From: Symsagittifera roscoffensis
Lineage: Eukaryota; Xenacoelomorpha; Acoela; Convolutidae
Length of the DNA: 64,000 bases
Direction of reading: 5' to 3'
Assembly (NCBI RefSeq): GCF_963678635.1
Contig: NC_087065.1
Coordinates: forward strand, 26,555,254 to 26,619,253
Shown: positions 30,031 through 42,020 of the stretch, one piece after another
Layout: every line of letters starts with the position of its first letter
Numbering within the stretch: the stretch's first letter is position 1
The notes under the pieces: model-generated
Database searches by the model: none
What the model saw: the letters and a program-made list of their open reading frames with translations, nothing else
What the model was told of the DNA's origin: nothing
Program-made: the position numbers and the translations under genes

Positions 30031-31912
30031 TTCTTGGATGCGATTTTGCTTTTTCAGTTAACTAGGAAGGGTATGTAATGCTTTCCTAGACCCTTCCGGA
30101 TTGAAGTTAAGCCTCTTATTTGACAATTCACGCTAACGGTGAAGGGTCTTATCGCTAGCCCAAGTTCGGCTCGATTAAGGTTTTCTTGTGCCTTTAGCCT
30201 TCCCTTTTCGTCTAGAACAGCCTAAAGTTACTCTATTCAACCGATGTTACCTTTTGGTAGGGGTGTGAGGGCTTTTCTAAAAAAAATTTATAAAACGTGA
30301 ATTTGCAAAAAACAATCTCAAAAAACTTTCACGCTATTTTTTTCGAAAAACTCTTGTAGCTATCAGTAAGCTCCGCTAATTTCTGATCTATTGATACCAA
30401 AATCAACTCGATATGCCCAGTAGTTTCAAAGTTATTAACCAAAACATTTTTTTTTCTAAAGTCAAAAAATTTGTCTCTTATAGGTTCCGCCTAACTTTTT
30501 CCGCAATTTTGTTCTTTTCGACCTAAAAATTATTGATCCGAGCTCAGAAGGCCTATACTCTTCTAATTCAATGCAAAAGACCCGATCTAAAACGCTTTAG
30601 TTGAAAAAATTTGCCAAAAACTATGCTACCTGTACCCCTCCGGATTGCTGAGTCCACCAAATCAAACACGTTAAGTCCGATTTTTCTGCAACCCGGAAAG
30701 CTTTCGGGTAGCGGGTTTTAAAACTCGTAGATTCACTAGTGGACGTTGTCCGAACAACTATTTTTACTGTTCTAACTCAAAAATTTCAAAAAATTTTCTG
30801 ATTTTATAGTGTTTTGTACTATCAAAAATCACGAAAATTCGGTTTTCGGTACCAAAATAGTTCCAACCACTTCCGAACTAAACTTAACCGGTTCTATCTA
30901 TTATAGTAGTGCAGTTACGATGTAACACACTAATTTGGCGCTTTTTTTTGTTTCAAAAAATTATCGATATCTCAAAAATCGCGATTTGTGGGGGGATCAA
31001 AATATCGCTATTTTGACCCTAAAAACCGGTCTGCTTTCTGTGTTTTTCACTGAGAAACGATATAGGAGTATTAATATAGGCTATATAAGTAATAATATTA
31101 GTAATACTATGCCCCTCCGGGTTTGTTCAATATCCGAAATAAGGTGCTTAACTCGGATATTCGCAGTTCGGTGAAGGGTCACTACAGTGCAGCACTGTCG
31201 AGCCCCCCACAGATTACTATCTTAATTTTTGTACCAAAAGGCATACAAAACTTGTTAACGATACCCAACAGTCGATTGTTGTTGTCGTTGGCCCCTTTCT
31301 TGTTGCTCCTTGTACTGCTTGCCCGATCAGTCTTCTCCCAAGACCCCTCCGGATTGAGCGCAAATCAGCTGACCCTTTCGGATTGAGCGCAATATATCAT
31401 TAACGTGCTTAAATGCTCAAATAACCCTATAGTACAAGCCTCACAAACGGGCTACAAAATTGATCGTAACGATCCTGACTGATATAAATGCCTGTAACAA
31501 CAATATATCTATCAACAACAAACGGGAGGGTCGGATCACATCTTGTCTGGGGGGATGATTTCTACTGATTTTTTTTTTTTTTTTACTGTTTTTGGTTTTT
31601 TCGGTTATGTTTTTTGTTTTTCTTGGGCACTATACCACTTTTTGTTTGGTTTTATATCTATCTTTAAGTGTTTTTGGTCACGGACCATTCAGGAGATGAC
31701 GGGACCGCGAATCCCCCCACCCTTCCTGGTTCGTGAATTTTCGGTCTTAACTAGGTTAAAAAGCTATTCACGGTAATCCGGAAGGCTTCCGCGTTCCGAA
31801 CTACCCTTCCGCCCCAGCGGTTTTGGCCTATTAAGGGCGTTAATGTGAGCATCCGCTCGGCGCGGAGTGCTCGTCAACGGTTCTGCCGGTCATGATGTTA
31901 AAAAAGAATAAC

Positions 31913-31926
31913 ACCCAGGAGCGCCA
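31913..31926 (-). promoter_or_regulatory. Candidate primer-binding site, element B
   Basis: TGGCGCTCCTGGGT in element sense, 12 nt inside the 5' LTR, identical to that of element A. Repeated at 36472-36485 in the duplicated unit. tRNA partner not identified. Confidence 0.5.
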
Positions 31927-31938
31927 TAAAAACATCTA

Positions 31939-32848
31939 TGTAACATTCGCCCGGAAGATACATATCGACGGAAAAAAAACTAAGTCTTAAGACGACTGGC
32001 TAACGTCTAAACAAAGCTTTACATGATTTTAACAGTCTCTACCAAGCCAGTACTTTCGGTGGTCTTTCTAACATCGGGTCGACAAAAACGTTACTGCTTT
32101 CGGCTTCGGTCAAAATACTCAAATTAACTTAATTACATGCAGATATAGTGAGCTCATGGCTGGGTCTCAGTATCCCCAGACCACGAGGTCACTCCTAAAA
32201 ACAGGGCTACTACTACTTATTGAATTATTATTGTTTTTGTTCAGTAGATAAAAATCATCATCTCCATCTAAGATGGATCAACCCTTTCCCCCAACTCCTA
32301 GCTTCTCATCTTAGTAGAATGAATTCAAATGTTAATTAAATTCAAATCAGGACATGACAGGGAAGCTAAAAGTTTATATCAGTTCATAAAAGTTTCAGTC
32401 CCGAGACCCCTCCGGATTCTTGAATCCGGGGAAATAAGGCTCTTATCTTCCTTCCGGAAGGCTGGTTTTCCACCCTTCACCGTTGTTCGCAACGGCCTTG
32501 CAACAATTGTAGCGACACAATAGTTGCAACTCGGAGCGGTCTCTGCTACTTCTGCTTTTCTCCGATTCTGATTCTCAATTTTCTCGTTGTTGTCGTCGTC
32601 GCAGCTATCGTTGTTGTGTTTTTCTTCGACCTTTTTCCAAAATGGCCGTTTCTGACGTTTCTCAGAAATATGACGTCATAATTCGAATTTTTAAAATTTC
32701 AAAAAACCAGAATATTTTAGCCCTCACCGTTTGGCCAATCGTTCTAATAGCGCTCTTATTCCTTCAAAATCACCAATTCGGAAGGTTCACTGCTAAAATT
32801 TCGAATATGCTGAATCTGCATTTTGATCCATTCTGATCGAATGTCACA
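31939..32848 (-). repeat. 5' LTR of element B, inner copy
   Basis: 910 bp from TGTAACATTCG to CGAATGTCACA. Almost identical to 36498-37407 and somewhat diverged from the 3' LTR 14537-15445. It contains the same four-hairpin block. Confidence 0.92.
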
Positions 32849-32920
32849 CAACTTAGCAGTTGCACGGACACTCGTTGTGATACCCGCGTCAAATTACAGC
32901 GTTCAACTTTGAAAAATTTA

Positions 32921-33550
32921 TTATTTAACTGTGTTTATTATCTCCTGGGTCGAACTATTGAGGCTGACTTGAGATCCAAAATTCACTTGCTCTTCTTCGT
33001 CCTCCTCCTCCTGGGATTCACCTTCATTTCCTGCGCCCCCTCCCATGGTGAATGGAAAGATGTTTCCTAAGGTGCTTCTCATCCTTTCTGAGAACGATGA
33101 TGACGTTGTTTGTTTCTCAGTTCCGCCTGCCATCATAGTGTTGTCTGTTGGAGATCTTCCTGTTGCCGCTATTTCAGTCGAGATGTCGGACAGTTCCGAC
33201 ATCTCCTCTCGATCCAATGTCCCGGTGTAAGTGGCAAAATCATGGACTTGTTCTACCGGAGTAGATTCACTCGCCAGCTTTCTTTCTCTCCCTTCCAGTC
33301 CATGTACTTCCTGGTTGTCATCCATGACTTGGTCTGTATTGACCTCCACTACCAACATTTCTTTTCTCTCTTCTGAGGTCTTCTGACTTCTCGTTTTAAC
33401 CATTCTGCCTGAAACCGTCTCCCCTTTGTCGGTCCGGGCTCGTTTGATCCAATCCACGAAAGGATCGGTCATCGTTTTTCTTTGCTTTTTAGGTATGAAT
33501 TTCCTAGAGCTATTACCTCGTTTAGGTATCCTTGACTTGTCTAGACTCAT
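32921..33550 (-). pseudogene. Truncated duplicate of the element B Gag N-terminus
   Basis: About 200 codons from ATG (33550) are identical to the element B Gag start except for single substitutions. They run through the acidic QEEEDEEEQ stretch to NSSTQE, where the duplication join replaces the rest with a few foreign codons and a stop. It has no capsid domain and is not functional as Gag. Confidence 0.85.
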
Positions 33551-36497
33551 TCCCAATTTGTCACTTGTTAATGCCTATACACTTAATTCGATTGCTAGAG
33601 ACCTTATAGTTTGACTACCAATAATAATGACACAACACAATAAATTTCACAAGATTCTATTAAATAGTGACCACGAATCCCTGTATGTTATCAGAGTACA
33701 GTTTGTATACAATTTATTCACACTAACCGATTATCGGTCGTAAAATTTGAGTACTAGCACAATATGATGTTATCAGTCAATTTATGTTTATGTTGATTTA
33801 AAATCAAAAACAAAAAAATATATAATGACAGAATATGAATATCTCTATAAAGAAACGTATGTGTATTGTACTTTTAGTCGGTCGCAGTACAATAGTCGAA
33901 CTTATATTTCGAAGAAAGAGCTTTCCCTGCTTGGTGCTGCACCAAACAGACAAAACTTTGAAGGCAGTAATTTTCTCAAGTGGGCGTCTATTGCACCCAC
34001 CGAGTACTGTGTTACCTACGGGCTGCTGATTTCTGCCTTCGGACTGCCCGAGCTAGACCTACTAAAATCCTCAGGGCAGTCACTTTTCACAAAAACGTAT
34101 TGGATTTCAATCCACACCAATAAATTACGCTCTTTTTAGTTTAGACTTAGTGTAGCGAATATCCGAGTTCGGACCTGTTTTGTTTTGGTCTGGTTTTTAC
34201 TGAAGGCAAGTTACCAGTGCAGTCACTGATTCCTAGCCTGTCTGCTAACAACCTAATACCTCTCACTGTAGTCTTTCTTCTGTTTACCTAAGTCCTTTAA
34301 TAAAAAAAATACCCCTCCGGATTGGTAAAAATAGGACCCTTCCGGATTGGCAAAATTTAGACCCCTCCGGATTGGGACCCCTCTGAGTTAGCAAACGTAA
34401 GACCCCTCCGGATTGGGACCCCTCTGAGTTAGCAAATATAAGACCCCTCCGGATTCGGACCCCTCCGGATTCGGACCCCTCCGAAATTTGAAACATTTTT
34501 TTGACACCTCCGGATTGGGAGCCCTCTGGTTTTGTAAAAGTAGCTTTTCGGAGATTTCCTTCTTTCAACCTATACCCCTCCGGGTACGTTCTTGGATGCG
34601 ATTTTGCTTTTTCAGTTAACTAGGAAGGGTATGTAATGCTTTCCTAGACCTTTCCGGATTGAAGTTAAGCCTCTTATTTGACAATTCACGCTAACGGTGA
34701 AGGGTCTTATCGCTAGCCCAAGTTCGGCTCGATTAAGGTTTTCTTGTGCCTTTAGCCTTCCTTTTTTGTCTAGAACAGCCTAAAGTTACTCTATTCAACC
34801 GATGTTACCTTTTGGTAGGGGTGTGAGGGCTTTTCTAAAAAAAATTTATAAAACGTGAATTTGCTAAAAACAATCTCAAAAAACTTTCACGCTATTTTTT
34901 TCGAAAAACTCTTGTAGCTATCAGTAAGCTCCGCTAATTTCTGATCTATTGATACCAAGATCAACTCGATATGCCCAGTAGTTTCAAAGTTATTAACCAA
35001 AACGTTTTTTTTTCTAAAGTCAAAAAATTTGTCTCTTATAGGTTCCGCCTAACTTTTTCCGCAATTTTGTACTTTTCGACCTAAAAATTATTGATCCGAG
35101 CTCAGAAGGCCTATACTCTTCTAATTCAATGCAAAAGACCCGATCTAAAACGCTTTAGTTGAAAAAATTTGCCAAAAACTATGCTACCTGTACCCCTCCG
35201 GATTGCTGAGTCCACCAAATCAAACACGTTAAGTCCGATTTCTCTGCAACCCGGAAAGCTTTCGGGTAGCGGGTTTTAAAACTCGTAGATTCACTAGTGG
35301 ACGTTGTCCGAACAACTATTTTTACTGTTCTAACTCAAAAATTTCAAAAAATTTTCTGATTTTATAGTGTTTTGTACTATCAAAAATCACGAAAATTCGG
35401 TTTTCGGTACCAAAATAGTTCCAACCACTTCCGAACTAAATTTAACCGGTTCTATCTATTATAGTAGTGCAGTTACGATGTAACACACTAATTTAGCGCT
35501 TTTTTTTGTTTCAAAAAATTATCGATATCTCAAAAATCGCGATTTGTGGGGGGATCAAAATATCGCTATTTTGACCCTAAAAACCGGTCTGCTTTCTGTG
35601 TTTTTCACTGAGAAACGATATAGGAGTATTAATATAGGCTATATAAGTAATAATATTAGTAATACTATGCCCCTCCGGGTTTGTTCAATATCCGAAATAA
35701 GGTGCTTAACTCGGATATTCGCAGTTCGGTGAAGGGTCACTACAGTGCAGCACTGTCGAGCCCCCCACAGATTACTATCTTAATTTTTGTACCAAAAGGC
35801 ATACAAAACTTGTTAACGATACCCAACAGTCGATTGTTGTTGTCGTTGGCCCCTTTCTTGTTGCTCCTTGTACTGCTTGCCCGATCAGTCTTCTCCCAAG
35901 ACCCCTCCGGATTGAGCGCAAATCAGCTGACCCTTTCGGATTGAGCGCAATATATCATTAAAGTGCTTAAATGCTCAAATAACCCTACAGTACAAGCCTC
36001 ACAAACGGGCTACAAAATTGATCGTAACGATCCTGACTGATATAAATGCCTGTAACAACAATATATCTATCAACAACAAACGGGAGGGTCGGATCACATC
36101 TTGTCTGGGGGGATGATTTCTACTGATTTTTACTTTTTTTTTTACTGTTTTTGGTTTTTTCGGTTATGTTTTTTGTTTTTCTTGGGTACTATACTACTTT
36201 TTGTTTGGTTTTATATCTATCTTTAAGTGTTTTTGGTCACGGACCATTCAGGAGATGACGGGACCGCGAATCCCCCCACCCTTCCTGGTTCGTGAATTTT
36301 CGGTCTTAACTAGGTTAAAAAGCTATTCACGGTAATCCGGAAGGCTTCCGCGTTCCGAACTACCCTTCCGCCCCAGCGGTTTTGGCCTATTAAGGGCGTT
36401 AATGTGAGCATCCGCTCGGCGCGGAGTGCTCGTCAACGGTTCTGCCGGTCATGATGTTAAAAAAGAATAACACCCAGGAGCGCCATAAAAACATCTA
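33551..36497 (-). other. Duplicated leader of element B
   Basis: A copy of 28967-31938, including hairpin module, motif array (34311-34590), A-rich tract and primer-binding candidate. It contains no additional gene. Confidence 0.85.
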
Positions 36498-37407
36498 TGT
36501 AACATTCGCCCGGAAGATACATATCGACGGAAAAAAAACTAAGTCTTAAGACGACTGGCTAACGTCTAAACAAAGCTTTACATGATTTTAACAGTCTCTA
36601 CCAAGCCAGTACTTTCGGTGGTCTTTCTAACATCGGGTCGACAAAAACGTTACTGCTTTCGGCTTCGGTCAAAATACTCAAATTAACTTAATTACATGCA
36701 GATATAGTGAGCTCATGGCTGGGTCTCAGTATCCCCAGACCACGAGGTCACTCCTAAAAACAGGGCTACTACTACTTATTGAATTATTATTGTTTTTGTT
36801 CAGTAGATAAAAATCATCATCTCCATCTAAGATGGATCAACCCTTTCCCCCAACTCCTAGCTTCTCATCTTAGTAGAATGAATTCAAATGTTAATTAAAT
36901 TCAAATCAGGACATGACAGGGAAGCTAAAAGTTTATATCAGTTCATAAAAGTTTCAGTCCCGAGACCCCTCCGGATTCTTGAATCCGGGGAAATAAGGCT
37001 CTTATCTTCCTTCCGGAAGGCTGGTTTTCCACCCTTCACCGTTGTTCGCAACGGCCTTGCAACAATTGTAGCGACACAATAGTTGCAACTCGGAGCGGTC
37101 TCTGCTACTTCTGCTTTTCTCCGATTCTGATTCTCAATTTTCTCGTTGTTGTCGTCGTCGCAGCTATCGTTGTTGTGTTTTTCTTCGACCTTTTTCCAAA
37201 ATGGCCGTTTCTGACGTTTCTCAGAAATATGACGTCATAATTCGAATTTTTAAAATTTCAAAAAACCAGAATATTTTAGCCCTCACCGTTTGGCCAATCG
37301 TTCTAATAACGCTCTTATTCCTTCAAAATCACCAATTCGGAAGGTTCACTGCTAAAATTTCGAATATGCTGAATCTGCATTTTGATCCATTCTGATCGAA
37401 TGTCACA
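36498..37407 (-). repeat. 5' LTR of element B, outer copy
   Basis: 910 bp, TGTAACATTCG to CGAATGTCACA, followed by host flank CAACTTAGCAG. This copy abuts unduplicated flank beyond 37492, so it is probably the outermost original junction. Confidence 0.9.
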
Positions 37408-37684
37408 CAACTTAGCAGTTGCACGGACACTCGTTGTGATACCCGCGTCGAATTACAGCGTTCAACTTTGAAAAATTTATTATTTAACTGTGGTTGACGC
37501 AATATTTTCAATCATACTGCAATATAGTATATTTTTACGCGTCGCTGTTTATAGTAACCATGAATCTTTGTTTACGCAGTAAATACATGCTGAATCCGGC
37601 ATTATTAAATCCGGTATATGTACTGGTAATCATCTGTACCAAAGACGCTATATGCCGACCCTGAATCTTTTTTAGATAATTTAG

Positions 37685-38218
37685 ATGGCTCCAAAAACGA
37701 GGCAGCTTGAATTGGTTAATACTGTCACCGAAGAGTTGACTTGTTCGATTTGTTTATTGATGCTGCTCGATCCTTACAAGATAGAGCCATGTGGTCACAC
37801 GTTTTGCAATGAATGTATAAGTGAATGGCTCTGCAGCAATCTACATTGTCCGTTATGTAGAATTTCTCCGACCAGGTTCCGATCGAACAGCGATGTAGTT
37901 AAGCGTATTGCAGCAGTAGTACCTAAATTGAACGTCGATGTAAAACAAAAGGTTGGCGTAATAAGAAAACAGAATACAAGTTTCTGTTTTTTGAAAGATA
38001 AAATGACGCTGCGAAAATTGAAAACTTTATTGGATTTTCAAGTGATTCAAAAGGCGCGGCTTCGCGAAAACACGGAAAACATGGATGTATCTGTTATGTC
38101 GCAAATAGAGTATGAGCTTTATGTTCAAGAAAGATACAGTTTGCGACAAAGACGGGCGGTAACCTTGCCCCCATGTCATGTTTGCCGACGTTGTGATCGT
38201 CCTTGGATTGATCTCTAG
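37685..38218 (+). CDS. Small RING-finger protein, probable E3 ubiquitin ligase
   Basis: A single-exon frame of 177 codons (ATG at 37685, MAPKTRQLELV). A C3HC4 RING lies at about residues 20-60: CSIC, then CGHTFCNEC, then CPLC with spacing of the RING family, which binds an E2 enzyme and transfers ubiquitin. The rest is basic and helical with no second domain I recognise. The C-terminus has CHVCRRCDRPW, which could be a small additional metal site. An in-phase AG (TTTAG) directly before the ATG leaves open that this is a terminal exon. It sits just outside the duplicated LTR flank, 277 bp from the LTR end, so its promoter region may be affected by element B. Confidence 0.75.
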   Translation: MAPKTRQLELVNTVTEELTCSICLLMLLDPYKIEPCGHTFCNECISEWLCSNLHCPLCRISPTRFRSNSDVVKRIAAVVPKLNVDVKQKVGVIRKQNTSFCFLKDKMTLRKLKTLLDFQVIQKARLRENTENMDVSVMSQIEYELYVQERYSLRQRRAVTLPPCHVCRRCDRPWIDL

Positions 38219-38885
38219 TCATACGAATCTTAGTATTGAGCGCTGTTGCGCTGCAATTTTTTTTTAAATTACTTGGTGCTCCTCGTTTTGCTTTTTACTG
38301 TGATTATTTGGCTGGTCCAGTTTTTGCATGTTTCAGTGTCAATGAACGCAGTGAAGACACTTAAATTCGCCGTCTTAATTTTTAGGGAAATTTTTTAGTT
38401 GTTTGCGCTCACATTGAAATTTATTGGCGATTTGTCTTCTGATTCGATTTTAAATTCATTTCAAACTCATTTGCAAAAGAATGCAAATTCTGCTCTACAA
38501 TTACGATAGTTCAAGTGGCGCAAGAAAACGTGAATGACTTTTGATCTCAAAAACAGTCTTCAATTTTCAGAATTCACAGCGGAACGAAAAATATAAGTCA
38601 TCCAGTTTTCTTAAATTTACCAAAAAAATTTCGATATCAAAAAATTCATGAATTTGAGTTCATTGACACTTTTCCAACTGCCTGATGGCTATTCTATCGG
38701 TAAATTCTTTTAGGACTCGCTATTTGTTTAATCAGTCTACAATTTGACCGATTTGATAGCTTAGATGTAGATTATTTTAATTTGAATTTTTATCAGTTAG
38801 TTAAGTTCTCAATGAGCTTGAAAACAAACCAAAATTGACTTTGAAATTAAATCGAAGCAAAACTCCATTTTCCATTTAAGAGAAA
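38219..38885. other. Intergenic spacer
   Basis: AT-rich sequence between the RING gene and the ALYREF-like gene on the same strand. It presumably holds the 3' end of one and the promoter of the other. I see no clear TATA box or polyadenylation signal. Confidence 0.5.
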
Positions 38886-39878
38886 ATGGATCAGTCACTC
38901 GACCAGTTTATTAAAGACCGCAAGATTAAATACCCAGGACGCGGAGGTCGTGGGCGCGGACGAGTCGCAGTCAGAGGAAACCCCAGAGGTGGGTCTACTA
39001 GTCGAGGCCGCGGAGGTAACTACTATAACAGCCGTGGAAGAGGATCCATGATTCCTAGAAGAAACTTCCAAATTCAAGGTAGTCGGGGGTTTAGAAAGAA
39101 TCAGTTTGGGTATGCTCCTAGAGGCCGGGGAATGCAGATGAATCAACGACGTTACTACACTCCAAATTTTAGACAGCAAGGTCCTCCAAGACAGAATTCA
39201 AGGGGTGGATTCTTTAATAGGAACGCCCAGTTCAACAGACCTAGTCCGTTCGCTATGCAAAGAGGTGGCGGCGTAATGAAGAGGGGTCAACAAAGTAGTG
39301 GGTTTGTAGGAAACAGAATACCAACCAAGCTTTACATCTCTAACCTAGATTTCGGCGTTTCGAACCAAGATATCAAAGATTTATTCAGCGAGTTCGGAAA
39401 AATGAGACGATTTGGAGTAAATTTCGCACAAGGAGGCAAAAGCTTAGGAACTGCTGAAGTACACTTTGAAAACAGAGGAAGCGCTGTTAGGGCTATTCAA
39501 AAGTACAACAACGTGACATTGGATGGGAGACCAATGAAATTAGCAATTTCCGAACCATCTGAGCCGAATGTTGTTCAGAGAGTACCGATAGCCAACAGAA
39601 TTCCCCCGGTCAACCAACCACGAGCCATTGGTAGAGGAATTACTAAGAAGCTGGTAGATAGAAGCAAGCAGTACATGATGAATAGAGGGCGTGGTGGTCA
39701 ACGAGGAAGAGGTCAAATGATGCAGACTTTTAGAGGTCGCGGAGGGATGCGAAGAGGTCAGCGGGGGTCGATGCGTGGAAGAGGTCGAGGGGGTGGGAGA
39801 GGGGGAAATAAACAGACAGCTCCGACTCAAGAACAGTTAGACGCCGACCTAGCTGCTTTCACAGCAAAGAGCGAGTGA
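38886..39878 (+). CDS. ALYREF: ALYREF/THOC4-like mRNA export adaptor
   Basis: A 330-codon intronless frame with ATG at 38886 in good context. The N-terminus MDQSLDQFIKDRK is a UAP56-binding motif of the REF/ALY family. It is followed by an RGG/GRG-rich arginine region. One RRM lies at about residues 145-220: RNP2-like LYISNL and RNP1-like SLGTAEVHF, with VSNQDIKDLFSEFG between. A second RG-rich region follows, and the C-terminus TQEQLDADLAAFTAK is the second UAP56-binding motif. The family is part of TREX, binds mRNA in the nucleus and hands it to the export receptor NXF1. All family landmarks are in order, so the gene looks functional. Absence of introns could mean a retrocopy. Use of the symbol is by family. 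Confidence 0.92.
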   Translation: MDQSLDQFIKDRKIKYPGRGGRGRGRVAVRGNPRGGSTSRGRGGNYYNSRGRGSMIPRRNFQIQGSRGFRKNQFGYAPRGRGMQMNQRRYYTPNFRQQGPPRQNSRGGFFNRNAQFNRPSPFAMQRGGGVMKRGQQSSGFVGNRIPTKLYISNLDFGVSNQDIKDLFSEFGKMRRFGVNFAQGGKSLGTAEVHFENRGSAVRAIQKYNNVTLDGRPMKLAISEPSEPNVVQRVPIANRIPPVNQPRAIGRGITKKLVDRSKQYMMNRGRGGQRGRGQMMQTFRGRGGMRRGQRGSMRGRGRGGGRGGNKQTAPTQEQLDADLAAFTAKSE

Positions 39879-41320
39879 AGCAGCACTAAATGAATTTAAA
39901 AAATCCAACGTTCAACAAGAACTAAATCGAAAATATGAACATTTCGCGTTTATTGTCGAATTTGATGATAATGCAACAAATTTTCAAGTTTATTAAATTG
40001 TGTTCATTGATTTTTTGTTGTTTTTATTTTGGGATATCAAGTAAGTCATCTTTTAGAAATGCGCCAAGATGAAAAACTGACCTTGTGGTAATAAGATTAA
40101 CCAGCAGTTTATTATTCGTTCATCTTATTTCTTTTTTCTACTTCTGTTCTTTTTATTGCTGTTTTTATATTGTATACACCATTGTTCGTGTTTTGTTTGA
40201 ATTTTCTAACCCGATTGTAGTCTGATGGACCCTGGAAAAATTAACATGTTTGCAGCATTTTTATTTAACGACGAAAAGCGAGAAACGAAGTGGATATTCT
40301 CATGATGGACAGACTGAATAATGGAACCCTTTTTAAATAAATCAAAATCTTAGAGAGCCGCAACAAAATTGTATTCGCTGAACGCGTTGTGCAGAAAATT
40401 AGTCATTAGTCAGTCTTTCATCCTTCACAAGGGATTCCATCGAGCAACAACACGATTTCATCATTCTTATGGTGATACTTTTTAGCAACTACAACCTATG
40501 AAAAAATACGCAATTAAATTGTGTAGTGTTGCGTTTAAAAGGATACTTAGTGATTAGATATTTTACCTGCTTGATGACCCGGGATGACTAGATAAGCTAG
40601 TCATACAATTCTCATATATACGTTTCATATATATATTAAAATTTGCCCGAAAGCTTTCTCATGAGCATTTTCCCATTGTCGGAATTGTATGACTAGCATG
40701 TTTCCATCCATAAACTTTCAAATCTCTATTCTTCCATGAACTTTTTAATTCTGTTCATGTTTGCGTCTGTTTCCTATAACAAAAGTCCGGAAAATTTGAT
40801 ACCCATTGGTCAGAATAACATTTAAAATCTCAGAGAAATGCTGCCCTACAAGGTTATATCTCTGAAAAAATTTTTGAGAAAATTGCTTGATGTTTTACGA
40901 TCAGGTGCATGTAAAGTCAGCTAGTTTTGTTGCCGTTAATACTTTGTACTTCTCAACGAACCGAAGTGTCTGGTACCAATCAAATTTTTTAAAAAAATTT
41001 ATAGTTCCGCTGAAAACATGAAAGCAAACTTTGATATATTTTTTGAGCACTTGGCCTCTATTATGGGCAAAAAAATGAATTTTGCGTGGACAATTTTTGT
41101 TTGATGTTTTCTTTGTAGAGGACTAATTTAAGACTGAAAAAATTTAACCCTTTGAGGCATGTACAAAATTTTAACTTCATACAAAGTGTCTAGATTTCCC
41201 GAAAAATGCTATTCGTACGAATGCCATCTATACATTACGTAATTGGCGCTTCACTTTACACACGTTCAAGAAGTCCCTATGTTGGCTTGTTAAATAAAAT
41301 GCCGATATTTTACAACTTAA
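39879..41320. other. AT-rich spacer downstream of the ALYREF-like gene
   Basis: An AATAAA at about 40334 is a candidate polyadenylation signal. The only structured item is the compound hairpin at 40578-40697. No gene recognised. Confidence 0.5.
40578..40697. repeat. Compound hairpin, possible MITE remnant
   Basis: CCCGGG is followed by the palindrome ATGACTAG-ATAAG-CTAGTCAT (40584-40604). GCTAGTCATACAATTC (40596-40611) is the exact inverse of GAATTGTATGACTAGC (40682-40697). The CCCGGG start and CATACAATT-type core resemble the larger element at 56204-57081. Confidence 0.65.
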
Positions 41321-41339
41321 TTTTTTTAATTCAAAAACT

Positions 41340-42020
41340 CTGGCGTTTTCAAAGCTCTGGCGTTGGGTGCTATCAGGGTATACCCAGGAGTTGCAAATCT
41401 GTCCTCCAAAGCTTACTGCTCAAATCCTCATGGTTTCCGAGACACTTAGTTTCTCAGCCCTATTCTGTGGTATACACAGGAGTTTCAATTATGGCCTCAA
41501 AGTATAACAACTCAAATTCTTTCGCTTTTCGAGATTTGGCGTTTTATGATTTTTGTTCAATTTTTTTTAAACGTTGATTTGAAAAACACTCAAAAAACTT
41601 GAATTTCTTAACACTATGGTGGGTTGCTATCAGGGTACACTCTGGAGTTGCACTTCTGGCTTTCAGATAAAACTGTTTAAATTCTTTTGGTTTCCGAGAT
41701 ATGGCGTTTTTTTTTCAAAAAACTTAGGTTTTTTTAACACTAACAAAACTTTAAACTCTCAATCCTACGGTGGGGTTCTTTCAGGATGCACTCAAGGTCT
41801 GCAAACTGGCTTCCAAATATGACTGATCAAAATCTTTTCAAAGCCGAGATAAAAGGCGTATTTAAAGATTTTTTAAAAAAATTTCAAGAAATAGGTTTTA
41901 AAAAAATAAAATGTTTCAACCATGTGTTGTGATGCTGTCAGAGAACTCCGCAGGGCTTGCACTTTGGCTGCTAAACTAGCGTCTTAATTTAAGAATCGGA
42001 GATATGTCAATTCAAGTTAA
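41340..42020. repeat. Degenerate tandem repeat, about five units of 100-200 bp
   Basis: Each unit contains a variant of GGGTTGCTATCAGGGTA, then CAGGAGTTGCA, then CTGGCCTCCAAA, TCAAATTCTTT and TTTCCGAGATATGGCG. Units begin near 41365, 41460, 41620, 41770 and 41935. They are strongly diverged, like an old satellite. Open frames across it are not taken as genes. Confidence 0.65.

Larger units (their letters stand above)
28967..31938 (-). other. Long 5' leader of element B
   Basis: About 3 kb without a credible gene. It holds one copy of the hairpin module (about 29360-29520), the CCCCTCCGGATT array (29753-30030) with further scattered copies to 31390, an element-sense A-rich tract (31550-31680) and the primer-binding candidate (31913-31926). 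Confidence 0.75.
14537..32848 (-). mobile_element. Element B: 18.3-kb Ty3/gypsy-like retroelement with macro domain and extra 3' ORFs
   Basis: It is bounded by LTRs of 909 bp (14537-15445) and 910 bp (31939-32848), both reading TGTAACATTCG...CGAATGTCACA on the plus strand. Order in element sense: LTR, primer-binding candidate, leader of about 3 kb, gag, zinc knuckles/protease, RT, RNase H, linker, integrase, integrase C-terminus, macro domain, ORF1, ORF2, ORF3, polypurine-like boundary, LTR. The two LTRs differ at roughly two to three dozen positions by eye, so the insertion is not very recent. Several frameshifts and nonsense codons break gag-pol. No target-site duplication is evident (left flank TTCTAA, right flank CAACTT), suggesting rearrangement at one end. 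Confidence 0.92.
28351..37492. repeat. Tandem duplication of the 5' end of element B (two units of about 4.55 kb)
   Basis: Unit 1 (28351-32933) and unit 2 (32941-37492) are nearly identical: gag start, leader, LTR and about 85 bp of sequence beyond the LTR (CAACTTAGCAGTTGCACGG onward). The join is at 32934-32940, where the flank meets TCTCCTGGGT of gag. Unit 2 has a deletion of about 30 bp near 33782 and scattered substitutions. Because the flank is included, the duplication happened after insertion, or is an assembly artefact. Confidence 0.9.

Noticed and set aside
31540-31560. TTGTCTGGGGGG near the element B leader T-run as another copy of the polypurine-type motif
   Set aside because: It is in the opposite orientation to the other copies and differs at several positions.
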